Assembly: GCA_016281535.1 (NCBI GenBank)
Contig: JAEEIT010000186.1
Location: 67,514 to 109,101, forward strand
Reading direction: 5' to 3'
Origin: Clostridia bacterium
GTDB taxonomy: Bacteria > Bacillota > Clostridia > Saccharofermentanales > Saccharofermentanaceae
DNA length: 41,588 bases
The translations under genes and the position numbers were made by a program. The notes beneath the pieces are model-generated. The model had not been told where the DNA came from. It was given only the letters and a program-made list of their open reading frames with translations, and did no database searches. Below, piece after piece: positions 17,435-26,195 of the stretch (its first letter is position 1; the number at the start of each line of letters is the position of its first letter).

Positions 17435-17514
17435 GTTTCGTCGAGAAAACATGCAGGAGCCTCCGCAGACGCGAAGCGTCGAGGACAGATCCGGAATGTT
17501 TTCCTCGACGAAAC
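17435..17514 (+). repeat. structured repeat, copy C
   Basis: Arms GTTTCGTCGAGAAAACAT and ATGTTTTCCTCGACGAAAC pair over 18 bp with one bulge and enclose the core at 17460-17487: CTCCGCA, a perfect GACGC-GAA-GCGTC hairpin, then GAGGACA. This copy lies between mnmA and bceA. Its arm sequence is unrelated to those of copies A, B and D. A stray CTCCGCA also occurs just upstream at about 17421. Confidence 0.85.
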
Positions 17515-17589
17515 CTTACATCCATTGTAAGTGGTCTTTCCTCCTTTCTTGTTTTACGATGGAAGCAAGAAAGAAAGGGAGGCGTTCTT

Positions 17590-18360
17590 ATGGACCCTGT
17601 GTTAAGGATAGATTCACTGAAGAAATACTATGGAAGGGGTGAAAACGAGACTCGTGCCATCGACGGCATCACTTTCCAGGTCGTGCCGGGAGAATTCCTG
17701 GGGATCATGGGAGCATCCGGCTCCGGGAAATCCACGCTTCTTAACTGCATTGCGGCGGTCATCCGTCCGACTTCCGGAACGATCGAGATGAAAGGCCAGG
17801 ATATCGGCAGGCTCTCCGGTAAGAAACTGGCCGATTACCGTGGCAAGGAAATGGGGTATCTCTTCCAGAACTTCGAACTGATCGATAATCTGACGGGTAA
17901 AGAGAATATCCTTCTTCCGGTCTCGCTTCACGGCGGGAAAGAGAACGCCGGCTCCGAGCGGTTCGACAAGCTTGCTTCCTATCTGGAGATCGAAGATATC
18001 CTGGATAAATTCCCGTCCCAGATGTCCGGCGGTGAGAAACAGCGTATCGCGGCGGCCCGCGCCCTGATCCTCAATCCGGGACTGATCCTCTGCGATGAGC
18101 CGACAGGTGCCCTTGATTCCAAGAATGCAAAAGCACTGATGTCGAAGCTTCTGGGCTTGAATCAGGAGGAAGGCGCGACGATCCTTATGGTCACACACGA
18201 TTCGAATGCAGCCAGCTTCTGTAGCCGGATCATGTTCATCCAGGACGGCAAGATCTTCCACGAGCTTCGTAAAGAAGACGGTGAAGATCAGAAAGATTTC
18301 TATGACCGCATACTGAAAGTTCTGGCCCAGCTGGGAGGAGGAAGCAGCAATGTTCTTTAA
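17590..18360 (+). CDS. bceA: Bce-type ABC transporter ATP-binding protein
   Basis: ATPase of 256 residues of the MacB/LolD-like subfamily that serves FtsX-type permeases. Walker A is GASGSGKS near 41-48, the signature is MSGGEKQR near 147-154, and Walker B LILCDEP near 170 is followed by the TGALD D-loop. In the BceAB system the complex shields or frees lipid II-cycle intermediates from bacitracin and related peptides and also reports flux to the sensor kinase. GGGAGG lies 7 bases before the ATG. The end overlaps bceB by 11 bp. The assignment to the Bce group rests on the bceB, regulator and kinase genes that follow. Confidence 0.92.
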   Translation: MDPVLRIDSLKKYYGRGENETRAIDGITFQVVPGEFLGIMGASGSGKSTLLNCIAAVIRPTSGTIEMKGQDIGRLSGKKLADYRGKEMGYLFQNFELIDNLTGKENILLPVSLHGGKENAGSERFDKLASYLEIEDILDKFPSQMSGGEKQRIAAARALILNPGLILCDEPTGALDSKNAKALMSKLLGLNQEEGATILMVTHDSNAASFCSRIMFIQDGKIFHELRKEDGEDQKDFYDRILKVLAQLGGGSSNVL

Positions 18361-20395
18361 ACTGGTCTTCCGAAACAGTGTCAGAAGCCATAAAGAAAAT
18401 GCACTCTTTATGGGATCGCTGATCATCTCGATCATTGCCTTCTACGTGGTGCTGTCCCTCTCGAATCAGGATGTGATGCGGTATCTTCAGACGCTGGAGA
18501 GCGAAGCACTCCGTAAACTCTTCGCGATGATCATCGTGCTCTATGGTTTCACATTATTCATCGTCTTCGCCTTGATCTATTTCGCAAGTAAATACCAGAT
18601 CGAACGAAGAAGTCATGAGTTCGGAGTATATATCATGATGGGCATGAAGCGGATGAAGCTCTTCCTGATGCTTCTTCTCGAAGATATCAGCAGTTCCCTG
18701 ATCGCCCTTCTGATCGGCCTTCCGGTATCCGTCCTGATCACGGAAGTGATCAGTCTTCTGACGGTCAAGACCGTGGGGATCGGCTTCATGGGGCACCAGA
18801 CCACGCTGTCACTGTCTGCGGCGCTTCTTACCGCAGCCGGGTTCACGGCGGTGAAATTCCTGGCGTTTCTGATCCTTTCCTTTAAGCTGGCCCGCAAGGA
18901 AGTAGGAACGCTTCTTACGGATGCTCCGGATAATGTCAGAAAGAAAAGCCGGCCTGTGCTGGAAGCGGTCATCCTTCTTCTGGGTGTGGCGCTTCTTCTC
19001 CTGGCCATCCGGACAGGTGTCTCGGGAGATGCATGGGAGACGCCGAAGACCCTTGCGCAGACAGTGTTCGGAGGCGTACTGGGCGTGATCCTTCTATTCC
19101 GCGGACTTCGGTTCCTGATCGGCCTGATCGCCGGCCATGCCGGATCCGGGAAACTTCAGGTCTTCACATTCCGGCAGGTAGAGGATACCGTGATCTTTAA
19201 GTCCGGGACACTGGCGATCTGTGCGCTGCTGATCCTTCTTGCCGGTGCGTGCCTGAGTTCCGGTGTCACGACTTTCGTATCCTATAACATGTACGACACG
19301 ACACGTGTCGATTACACCTTCACGAATACCTTCAACGGATCAGACGAAGACCTTAAGGAGAAGATCTCCGCGATCGGAATGGCGGATCAGTTCTCCTACC
19401 TCGAGGAGCTCCGGATCAGTCACCCGTATATCATGAAAGATAACTACGAGAGTGCTTTTGACGGGGAGGAATTCGTCAAAGTCATGGATGAGCTGGACCC
19501 GAGAGGGAAGCGCCACTTCCTGAATCAGGCTATGGACGGATTCCCGTTCATGATCAGGCTCTCGGACTACAATTCCCTCGTCTCGGCGATGGGGGGAGAA
19601 CCGCTGGAACTGAAAGAGGGCGAGCTGGGGCTGTATCGAAGTGCGGATTTCAGGAATGAGGAACTGGATAATCAGGTGCTTGAGAGACGGCCGCACGTTA
19701 CCCTCGCCGGCAAAGACTTCGTGATGACGGGCACGGCACAGAGCTACCCCATCGTGACGGACCGGTTCATCACCCTCTCCGGTGCCTTGATCGTACCGGA
19801 TGCCGACTTCGATATCATGGCGGACGGGTACGAAGAGGTCTATCTGAACGGCATTCTGGACAGGACGAAGTACAGCAGGGACACCATGGTGGAGAAGTAT
19901 ACTCTCCTGAACGAGGCCCTGAACCGCTGGGATCTGGACTATGAGAGCTATCTTCAGAATATGGGACGCCAGCTCTTCTATCTGGTCGCCGCCAGCTACA
20001 TCACCATCTATCTTGCCCTGATCTTCCTTGTGGTGGCGAATACGATCCTCGGCGTACAGTTCCTGATGGGACAGAGACGCACTTCCGGAAGATACAAGAC
20101 CTTGATCAAGCTCGGGGCGGATCACCGGACGCTCTATACGAGTTCGAAGAAGCAGATCAACTGGTATTTCGGGCTTCCTATCGCAGTGGCGGCTTCCTGC
20201 GTTGTCGCGGCGACAAGATCCCTCTTTAACGGCATCTTGAGCTCGCGGACGAGAGTGCACATCGATGACATGATCCCGGTGGTCCTGATTGTCCTTGCCG
20301 TCTTTGTTTTGGTAGAATATCTGTATATGCATATCGTGAAGCGGAGCAGTTTCCGGTTCCTCGAGACGCTGATGGCACCGAAGAGAGAAGAGTGA
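18350..20395 (+). CDS. bceB: Bce-type ABC transporter permease with extracellular domain
   Basis: Permease of 681 residues with ten predicted helices, the known BceB layout. TM1 is near residues 18-36, four pairs or parts of FtsX-like bundles follow, and there is a large extracellular domain of about 210 residues (about 320-535) between helices 7 and 8. That domain binds the peptide-target complex and differs greatly between systems, so the substrate cannot be read from sequence. The N terminus [14 protein letters not shown] is typical of the family. It overlaps bceA by 11 bp and is followed by the regulator after 55 bp. Confidence 0.92.
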   Translation: MFFKLVFRNSVRSHKENALFMGSLIISIIAFYVVLSLSNQDVMRYLQTLESEALRKLFAMIIVLYGFTLFIVFALIYFASKYQIERRSHEFGVYIMMGMKRMKLFLMLLLEDISSSLIALLIGLPVSVLITEVISLLTVKTVGIGFMGHQTTLSLSAALLTAAGFTAVKFLAFLILSFKLARKEVGTLLTDAPDNVRKKSRPVLEAVILLLGVALLLLAIRTGVSGDAWETPKTLAQTVFGGVLGVILLFRGLRFLIGLIAGHAGSGKLQVFTFRQVEDTVIFKSGTLAICALLILLAGACLSSGVTTFVSYNMYDTTRVDYTFTNTFNGSDEDLKEKISAIGMADQFSYLEELRISHPYIMKDNYESAFDGEEFVKVMDELDPRGKRHFLNQAMDGFPFMIRLSDYNSLVSAMGGEPLELKEGELGLYRSADFRNEELDNQVLERRPHVTLAGKDFVMTGTAQSYPIVTDRFITLSGALIVPDADFDIMADGYEEVYLNGILDRTKYSRDTMVEKYTLLNEALNRWDLDYESYLQNMGRQLFYLVAASYITIYLALIFLVVANTILGVQFLMGQRRTSGRYKTLIKLGADHRTLYTSSKKQINWYFGLPIAVAASCVVAATRSLFNGILSSRTRVHIDDMIPVVLIVLAVFVLVEYLYMHIVKRSSFRFLETLMAPKREE

Positions 20396-20450
20396 CGAGA
20401 GCGGGAAGAAGGATCGGACGTCCCGCTTCGGGCAGGAAAGGAAGTCCCGG

Positions 20451-21122
20451 GTGAAGAGTATCTTTATAGTAGAAGATGAGAAGATGGTGGCACAGGAACT
20501 GTCTTCGATGCTTGAGAAAGAAGGCTATGATGCGATCCTTGCAGAGGACTTTACCGATGTGACGGAGAGGATCCTTATGACCGGCCCGGATCTTCTGCTT
20601 CTGGATATCAATCTTCCGGGAAAGAGCGGGTACCAGATCCTTCGTGAGATCAAGCGTAGAAGCGCGATCCCGATCGTGGTGCTGACCTCCCGGGATCAGC
20701 TTCCGGATGAACTGCATGCCCTGGAACTGGGCGCGGATGAATTCATCACGAAGCCCTATCGGAAAGAGCGTCTCCTTCTTCGGATCGCGAATGTGCTGCG
20801 CCGGTACGAGGGGCGGAAGAACATGCTCGAGGGTCCTGGGTTTCTTCTCGACCGCGGCACGTATACGCTCTATATCGACGGGACATCCGTGCTTCTTCCG
20901 AAGAATCAGGGTAAGATCCTCGAGACCCTGATGGCAAGAACGGGAGAAGTCGTGCCGAAGGAAGAGATCTGCGAAGCGGTCTGGGGAACAAGTGAATTTA
21001 TCGACGAAAATGCACTGCAGGTGAATCTGACGAGATTGAAGAAGACGCTCTCCTCTCTTCCCATGAAGGTGCAGATCTCCTCAGAACGCGGCATCGGCTA
21101 TAAGCTGGAGGAGCGGTCATGA
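20451..21122 (+). CDS. bceR: Bce-type response regulator (OmpR family)
   Basis: Regulator of 223 residues. The receiver domain (1-115) has the acidic pair Glu8-Asp9, the phospho-acceptor Asp52 in LLLLDINLPG and a conserved Lys near residue 103. The C-terminal winged-helix DNA-binding domain (about 128-222) ends with an RGIGYKL motif. It starts with GTG at 20451 preceded by AGGAAAGGAAG. The stop overlaps the kinase start as ATGA. By analogy it should activate the bceAB promoter, which would lie between the structured repeat and 17590; I saw no clear inverted repeat for it there. Confidence 0.94.
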   Translation: MKSIFIVEDEKMVAQELSSMLEKEGYDAILAEDFTDVTERILMTGPDLLLLDINLPGKSGYQILREIKRRSAIPIVVLTSRDQLPDELHALELGADEFITKPYRKERLLLRIANVLRRYEGRKNMLEGPGFLLDRGTYTLYIDGTSVLLPKNQGKILETLMARTGEVVPKEEICEAVWGTSEFIDENALQVNLTRLKKTLSSLPMKVQISSERGIGYKLEERS

Positions 21123-22123
21123 AGCGTTTCTTATCGGTCCTCGGATCCCATATTCCGTGGCTTGCCTATGCACTGGCGGTGGATGTTTTCTTCTGCGTGC
21201 TTCTTTGGATCACTGATGCCAGGGCGGCGCGGATGGTCATGCTGTCGCTTCTTCTTTTTACCGTCCTTTCGTTTATTCTTCTGTGCGTGATTCTTGCCCG
21301 TTCCGAGCAGAGGCAGACCCGTGCGCTGGAGGATTTCCTCCGGGATCCGGACGAGACGCATGCTCTGATCCTCATTTCGAATCTGAAAGGCGCAGAGAGA
21401 GCCCGGATGGAAGAGATGTGCACAGCGGTCTTACGGCGTGATGAGAATCTGACGTGCGAGCGGTCCCGTAATGAAGACTATGAGGAATACGTAGAGGCCT
21501 GGGCCCATGAGGCGAAGACACCGATCGCCCTCCTTACCATGATCCTCGACAATAACCGGGATACACTGGATCCCGGGATGGTCTATAAGATCGAGTATAT
21601 CCGGAGCCGGATCAGCGAATGCGTCGACCAGATGCTTCAGTATTCGCGCATCAAAGGAGAGAAGAAGGACTACCGCTTCGAGCGCCTTCCTATCAAGGAT
21701 GTCATCGATGAGGTGATCGAGGACTACAGGCCGCTTCTTATGGAGAAGGATTTCCTCGTGATCAATGAGGTCCGGGAAGAGACGATCTACAGCGACCGCC
21801 GGGCACTGCGGTTCATCTTAGGGCAGCTTGTCAGTAATGCCATTAAGTATTGCTCCGAGGATCCGCGGCTTCGGTTTTCCGTGGAGGGGGAGGATAAGCT
21901 GGTCATCGAAGACAACGGGATCGGGGTCAAATCCTGCGACCTTCCGTTTATTTTCGAGCGGGGATTTACCGGCGACACGGGGCAGGAACGGAAGAAAGCC
22001 ACCGGTATGGGGCTGTTTCTGGTGAAGAAAATGGCCGATGACATGAAGTTTACACTAGATGTTTCCTCGGAAACAGCAAAAGGCTTCCGAATCGTGGTAC
22101 AATATCCCTTGGTTGAATTTTGA
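21119..22123 (+). CDS. bceS: Bce-type intramembrane-sensing histidine kinase
   Basis: Kinase of 334 residues with the short sensor typical of BceS-like kinases: two helices (about 13-32 and 39-60) joined by a short outer loop. Such kinases take their signal from the BceAB transporter and not from a ligand-binding domain. The phospho-acceptor is His130 in WAHEAKTPI. The ATPase domain has the N box SNAIKY, a DNGIGV G1 box and GMGLFLVKKMAD. All catalytic motifs are intact. It is translationally coupled to the regulator by a 4-bp overlap. Confidence 0.94.
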   Translation: MKRFLSVLGSHIPWLAYALAVDVFFCVLLWITDARAARMVMLSLLLFTVLSFILLCVILARSEQRQTRALEDFLRDPDETHALILISNLKGAERARMEEMCTAVLRRDENLTCERSRNEDYEEYVEAWAHEAKTPIALLTMILDNNRDTLDPGMVYKIEYIRSRISECVDQMLQYSRIKGEKKDYRFERLPIKDVIDEVIEDYRPLLMEKDFLVINEVREETIYSDRRALRFILGQLVSNAIKYCSEDPRLRFSVEGEDKLVIEDNGIGVKSCDLPFIFERGFTGDTGQERKKATGMGLFLVKKMADDMKFTLDVSSETAKGFRIVVQYPLVEF

Positions 22124-22200
22124 TCAGGCGCTGCCGAGGGCGTTTTCTCTTCCGAGGCAAAAGCACTGAAATAATATAATTCCCTAGATAAGGAGATATC

Positions 22201-22956
22201 ATGCTCGAACTTCAGCATGTCTCATTCGAAGTGAATGAGGAGGGGCAGGATAAAGAGATCCTGCATGACATTAATCTTACCATCCCGGATGGGAACCTCA
22301 CTGTCATCACCGGCCCGAACGGTGGCGGCAAGTCGACGATGGCCAAGATCATTGCCGGCATCATTACCCCGACTTCCGGCAAGATCCTCTTTAACGGTGA
22401 GGATATTACGGAGATGTCTATTACCGATCGTGCCAGGACCGGTATCGGTTTTGCCTTCCAGCAGCCGGTGCGATTCAAGGGCCTTCAGGTATTCGACCTG
22501 ATCCGTCTGGCCACGGGTACGAAACTCAGCTCGGTAGATGCCTGTAAGTATCTGTCGGAGGTGGGTCTGTGCGCGAGAGACTACATTAACCGTGAGGTCA
22601 ATGCCAGTCTTTCCGGCGGCGAACTGAAACGTATCGAGATCGCGACGGTGCTGGCCAAGGGGTCCCAGCTGTCGGTCTTCGACGAACCGGAGGCCGGTAT
22701 CGACCTGTGGAGCTTCAGTAATCTCATTAAGGTATTCGAAGGGATGCGGAAGAACATTAAGGACAGCTCGATCCTCATCATCTCCCATCAGGAGAGGATC
22801 CTGAATATTGCGGACGAGATCGTGGTGCTGAGCGATGGGAAACTGGTGGAGCATGGCAGAAAAGAAGACGTTCTGCCGAAGCTTGCCGGCACGATGTCTG
22901 CGGTGAAGCGCTGCGGTAAGGAAGAGATCCTGGAAGGAGGCGCGGAATCATGCTGA
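22201..22956 (+). CDS. sufC: Fe-S assembly ATPase SufC (minimal SUF/SMS type)
   Basis: ATPase of 251 residues with Walker A GPNGGGKS near 37-44, the SufC-type signature SLSGGELKR near 139-147 and Walker B VFDEPEAGID near 160-169. SufC drives conformational change in the SufB/SufD scaffold during Fe-S cluster assembly. AAGGAGA lies 5 bases before the ATG, and a TATAAT hexamer at 22175-22180 may be the promoter -10, with a weak -35. It overlaps the next gene by 7 bp. No sufD, sufS or sufU follows, so this is the two-gene arrangement described as the SUF-like minimal system. Confidence 0.92.
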   Translation: MLELQHVSFEVNEEGQDKEILHDINLTIPDGNLTVITGPNGGGKSTMAKIIAGIITPTSGKILFNGEDITEMSITDRARTGIGFAFQQPVRFKGLQVFDLIRLATGTKLSSVDACKYLSEVGLCARDYINREVNASLSGGELKRIEIATVLAKGSQLSVFDEPEAGIDLWSFSNLIKVFEGMRKNIKDSSILIISHQERILNIADEIVVLSDGKLVEHGRKEDVLPKLAGTMSAVKRCGKEEILEGGAESC

Positions 22957-23876
22957 ACTTAGATGCTACATCAGATCGTCTCTTAGAAGAGGTGGCGGAT
23001 CTTCATAAGGTCCCGGTCGGTGCATTTAACATCCGCGCCAACGGAAAAGCCGTCGCCCGTAATTCGACAGCGAATATCGACATCACGCCGAAGGAGAACG
23101 GTTCAGGTATCGATATCCGGATCAAGCCCGGTACGAAGAATGAGAGTGTCCATATCCCGGTGGTCATGACGGCCAGCGGCATTAAGGAGATCGTCTACAA
23201 CGATTTCTATATCGGGGAGGACTGTGACGTCGTGATCGTTGCCGGCTGCGGCATCGATAACTGCGGACCGAAGGACAGTGAGCACGATGGTATTCACCGT
23301 TTCTTCGTCGGGAAAGGCGCAAGAGTCAAATATGTCGAGAAACACTATGGTTCCGGAGACGGATCCGGTAAGCGTATTCTGAACCCGGGGACAGAAGTCT
23401 ACATGGAAGAAGACAGCTACATGGAGATGGAGATGACCCAGATCAAGGGCGTCGACGATACGGTCCGTGACACGAAGGCAGAACTCGGGAAAGGGGCAAG
23501 ACTGGTCGTACACGAGCGCCTGATGACGCACGGTAGTCAGAATGCGGTCAGTAACTACCGCGTAGACTTAAATGGCGAGAACTGCTCGGCCGATGTCGTT
23601 TCCCGTTCGGTCGCCAAAGACGATTCCTATCAGAAATTCGATGCGGTCCTGACCGGAAATGCTGCGTGCTCCGGACATACGGAGTGCGATGCGATCATCA
23701 TGGATAACGGCCGGATCCTGGCTGTTCCGGGACTGGAAGCGAATAATGTGGATGCGGCCCTCGTGCACGAGGCGGCCATCGGTAAGATCGCCGGTGAACA
23801 GCTGATCAAGCTTATGACGCTGGGACTTACGGAAGCCGAAGCGGAAGAGCAGATCATCAACGGATTCCTGAAGTAA
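22950..23876 (+). CDS. sufB: SufB/SufD-family Fe-S scaffold (minimal SUF/SMS type)
   Basis: Scaffold of 308 residues, much shorter than E. coli SufB (about 495) or SufD (about 420) and the right size for the SmsB proteins of minimal systems. The parallel beta-helix core is recognisable by its regular repeats, and the C-terminal end has GHTECDAIIMDNG followed by LVHEAAIGKIAGEQL, the conserved cluster-ligand and SufC-contact region. Two Cys in AGCGIDNCG near residue 92 are candidate ligands. The partner is the overlapping sufC. It could be named smsB; SufB and SufD cannot be told apart in such single-scaffold systems. Confidence 0.88.
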   Translation: MLNLDATSDRLLEEVADLHKVPVGAFNIRANGKAVARNSTANIDITPKENGSGIDIRIKPGTKNESVHIPVVMTASGIKEIVYNDFYIGEDCDVVIVAGCGIDNCGPKDSEHDGIHRFFVGKGARVKYVEKHYGSGDGSGKRILNPGTEVYMEEDSYMEMEMTQIKGVDDTVRDTKAELGKGARLVVHERLMTHGSQNAVSNYRVDLNGENCSADVVSRSVAKDDSYQKFDAVLTGNAACSGHTECDAIIMDNGRILAVPGLEANNVDAALVHEAAIGKIAGEQLIKLMTLGLTEAEAEEQIINGFLK

Positions 23877-23897
23877 TACGGAAGGAACCGGTATAAA

Positions 23898-25904
23898 TCA
23901 GGACTCGGAACGTCTCGTTTCCTCGTATTTCGGGGAGATGAGACGTTTTCTCATGCCGTCGGAAGGCATGGGCTTGTCGAAATAGTAGCCCTGGATCACA
24001 TAGACGCCCAGATCCAGAAGAGTCTTTACCTGCTTTTCGTACTCGATGCCCTCGGCTACGATCTGAAGGTTCAGGGATTTCACCATCTTTACGATGTGCT
24101 CGAGGATCGTCATATCCTTCGGATAATCATTATTGACGAATCCCTTATCGATCTTGATCGTGTCGAAGGTGATCTCGCGAAGCAGCGTCAGAGAAGAACT
24201 GGCACAGCCGAAGTCGTCGATCGATACGAGGTAGCCATAGTTGTGAAGCGCGTCCACGAAATCCTTCAGAACGTAGATCGGGAATTCGTCGGCTGTCTCG
24301 GTGACTTCGATCTCGATCAGATTCTTAGGTATGCCTGATTTCGTGATGATGTCGTGGATACGGTCGGCAATCGCCGGATCGGCCAGGTTCCTTCTGGAGA
24401 AATTCACGGAGATCGTGGGCGGAGTCAGCCCTTCGGCGATCCAGGAAGACAGATCACGGCAGACACCCTCGAGGATCATCAGATCGAGACTGCTGATCGA
24501 ACGGTTCTCTTCCATCTGTGGAATAAAAGAAGACGGCGGATAGATGCTGCCGTTGTGCTTCCAGCGTGCCAGTGCCTCGGCTCCGCAGAGCATATGCGTA
24601 TTCGCATCGACTTTCGGCTGGTAGAAGGGGACGAATTCGCTGTTCCGAAGACCCTTCTCGATCTCGTTTTCGAACTTCCTTCTGTCTTCCAGTTCATTAA
24701 GAAGATCTCTGGTCATAAATACATTCTGCTTGCCGTTCTTGGACTTGGCCATGCTCAGTGCGATGGCGGCGCAGGAGATGATCTCCTCTCCGTCGAGATC
24801 GGCTCTGTCGATGCGGAAGATGCCGGCACGGGCGGAGACATTTACCGAGCGGACCTTATCGGCCTGCTTGTCATAGAAAGAAACCGGAACACCGGAAAGC
24901 AGCTCCAGGAAGGAATCGACATGACCGTTCTTGATCACGGCGACGAACTGGTTTCCGTACTGCCTGGCCAGGAGTTCGTCCTTCTCCAGATGCTCCGACA
25001 GTGTCAGACTGTAGCTGGCCAGAACTACATTTCCGCCGGTGATGCCGTATTTCCGGTTGATATCGGAGAACTTCGTCAGATCGAAGAATACGGCGGCATA
25101 TTCCGTGAATTCTGGATGGTTCCGTAAATGGTTGAGCCACTCGACGCAGCCGTGCTCGTTCGGAAGGCCGGTCCTGACCTCGGTCCGGGCGATGTGGCGG
25201 ATCTCGTTATTCGTAGAGATGGTGCCCTCGATGAACAGAAGGATCGCCGACAGGCCGATACCCATGTTGATGTAGGAATAGCCCATGAAGAGAAGCTGGA
25301 TGACCATGCCGACAGCGGGGAAGACCAGGTATGAAGAGAGAGCCAGCAGCTGGAACTTGCCGAGCTTGGAACGGTACTGGAACAGGATCGAAGTGACCAG
25401 GAGAATGCAGATGAAAGGGAAAACAAGGGAGAGCGGGAACAAGGAGCCGCGATGATAGTAGTTGGAAGAATCGATGGTGTAATAGATCCCGGTCGCCTGT
25501 GAGACGAGGACCAGAATACCGGCGATCCCGGAAAGGATCAGGCACGCAAGGATGCGGATCCGAGCCGGAGCATGGCGCCGTAATGAGAAATCACCGAAGA
25601 TACGGACGACGGCATACACGGCATAGACGGACGGCATCAGTGCACAGATCATGAATACGATGCTGTTGGAGACATGGGTCAGTGCCCAATTGAGTGAACC
25701 GGACCGGCCCTGACCGACATAGGAAAGAGAATCGAAGAGGAGCATCAGACCGCCCATGACCGTCAGGAGCGTAAGCGGGAAACGGATGCGCCGCCGGTGA
25801 CTGCTGTTGGTAATGGCGAGCACAGCCGATAAGAAGCAGAATACTGCTTCAAAAAGGAGAAAAGCGACCTGTACGGATAAAGCGTCGAGCATGTCCTGAC
25901 CCAC
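23898..25904 (-). CDS. membrane-bound degenerate GGDEF plus EAL protein, probable c-di-GMP phosphodiesterase
   Basis: Protein of 668 residues. Seven or so helices occupy residues 10-230, a sensor arrangement of unknown ligand. The GGDEF domain (about 240-400) has Tyr-Gly-Asn-Gln-Phe at 316-320 in place of GGDEF, so cyclase activity is not expected. The EAL domain (about 410-655) has Glu443-Ala-Leu, SVNFS, EVTET, DDFG, KIDKG, AEGIE and QGYYF, so the metal and catalytic residues look complete. The net activity should be c-di-GMP hydrolysis. It is convergent with sufB 21 bp away and has its own promoter upstream. No c-di-GMP effector is recognisable in the window. Confidence 0.93.
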   Translation of the reverse strand: MGQDMLDALSVQVAFLLFEAVFCFLSAVLAITNSSHRRRIRFPLTLLTVMGGLMLLFDSLSYVGQGRSGSLNWALTHVSNSIVFMICALMPSVYAVYAVVRIFGDFSLRRHAPARIRILACLILSGIAGILVLVSQATGIYYTIDSSNYYHRGSLFPLSLVFPFICILLVTSILFQYRSKLGKFQLLALSSYLVFPAVGMVIQLLFMGYSYINMGIGLSAILLFIEGTISTNNEIRHIARTEVRTGLPNEHGCVEWLNHLRNHPEFTEYAAVFFDLTKFSDINRKYGITGGNVVLASYSLTLSEHLEKDELLARQYGNQFVAVIKNGHVDSFLELLSGVPVSFYDKQADKVRSVNVSARAGIFRIDRADLDGEEIISCAAIALSMAKSKNGKQNVFMTRDLLNELEDRRKFENEIEKGLRNSEFVPFYQPKVDANTHMLCGAEALARWKHNGSIYPPSSFIPQMEENRSISSLDLMILEGVCRDLSSWIAEGLTPPTISVNFSRRNLADPAIADRIHDIITKSGIPKNLIEIEVTETADEFPIYVLKDFVDALHNYGYLVSIDDFGCASSSLTLLREITFDTIKIDKGFVNNDYPKDMTILEHIVKMVKSLNLQIVAEGIEYEKQVKTLLDLGVYVIQGYYFDKPMPSDGMRKRLISPKYEETRRSES

Positions 25905-25925
25905 CTAAAATTCCAACCTATTTCT

Positions 25926-25954
25926 ATTATGATACCTGTAAAAAGTGAAAGCAA
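25926..25954 (-). promoter_or_regulatory. promoter of the GGDEF/EAL gene
   Basis: On the minus strand TTGCTT (25949-25954) and CATAAT (25926-25931) are 17 bp apart, about 22 bases before the start codon. Both hexamers are close to sigma-A consensus. Confidence 0.6.
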
Positions 25955-25978
25955 TATGAACAATCGGAAAAATAAAGA

Positions 25979-26009
25979 AACGCCTCTGCCGAAAATCGGC
26001 AAAGGCGTT
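25979..26009 (-). terminator. rho-independent terminator of tRNA-Ala
   Basis: On the minus strand, arms AACGCCTTTGCCGA and TCGGCAGAGGCGTT pair with one mismatch and a short loop, followed by TTCTTTATTTTT. It lies 2 bases after the CCA end of the tRNA. Confidence 0.85.
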
Positions 26010-26011
26010 CA

Positions 26012-26087
26012 TGGTGGAGCATATGAGGATCGAACTCACGACCTCCAGATTGCGAACCTGGCGCTCTCCCAGCTGAGCTAATGCCCC
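26012..26087 (-). tRNA. tRNA-Ala (anticodon CGC)
   Basis: The minus strand folds into a complete 76-nt cloverleaf. The acceptor stem GGGGCAT/ATGCTCC contains the G3-T70 wobble pair that marks tRNA-Ala. The D arm reads AGCTCAGCTGGGAGAGC, and the anticodon stem CCAGG/TCTGG closes the loop TTCGCAA, so the anticodon is CGC, reading GCG. The T loop is TTCGATC, and the CCA tail is encoded. It stands alone, with its own promoter and terminator. Confidence 0.96.
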
Positions 26088-26100
26088 GAAGTACTTCCCT

Positions 26101-26129
26101 ATTATGGTGGTTGAACCGTCAAATGTCAA
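26101..26129 (-). promoter_or_regulatory. promoter of tRNA-Ala
   Basis: On the minus strand a perfect TTGACA (26124-26129) and CATAAT (26101-26106) are exactly 17 bp apart, ending 13 bases before the first base of the tRNA. This is a near-consensus strong sigma-A promoter, as expected for a stable RNA. Confidence 0.88.
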
Positions 26130-26195
26130 GGCGCAATTTCCATATCTTCTCCCTTTCACAGGTGGGTTGTGGTATAGTGGGAAACAGAAATTCGT

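Noticed and set aside
17435..17514. mnmA terminator
   Set aside because: There is no T-run after the stem, and the same core occurs at three other loci with different arms, so it is treated as a repeat element.
20401..20428. terminator between bceB and bceR
   Set aside because: A GCGGGA/TCCCGC pair with a 14-base loop and no T-run; the genes are more likely cotranscribed.
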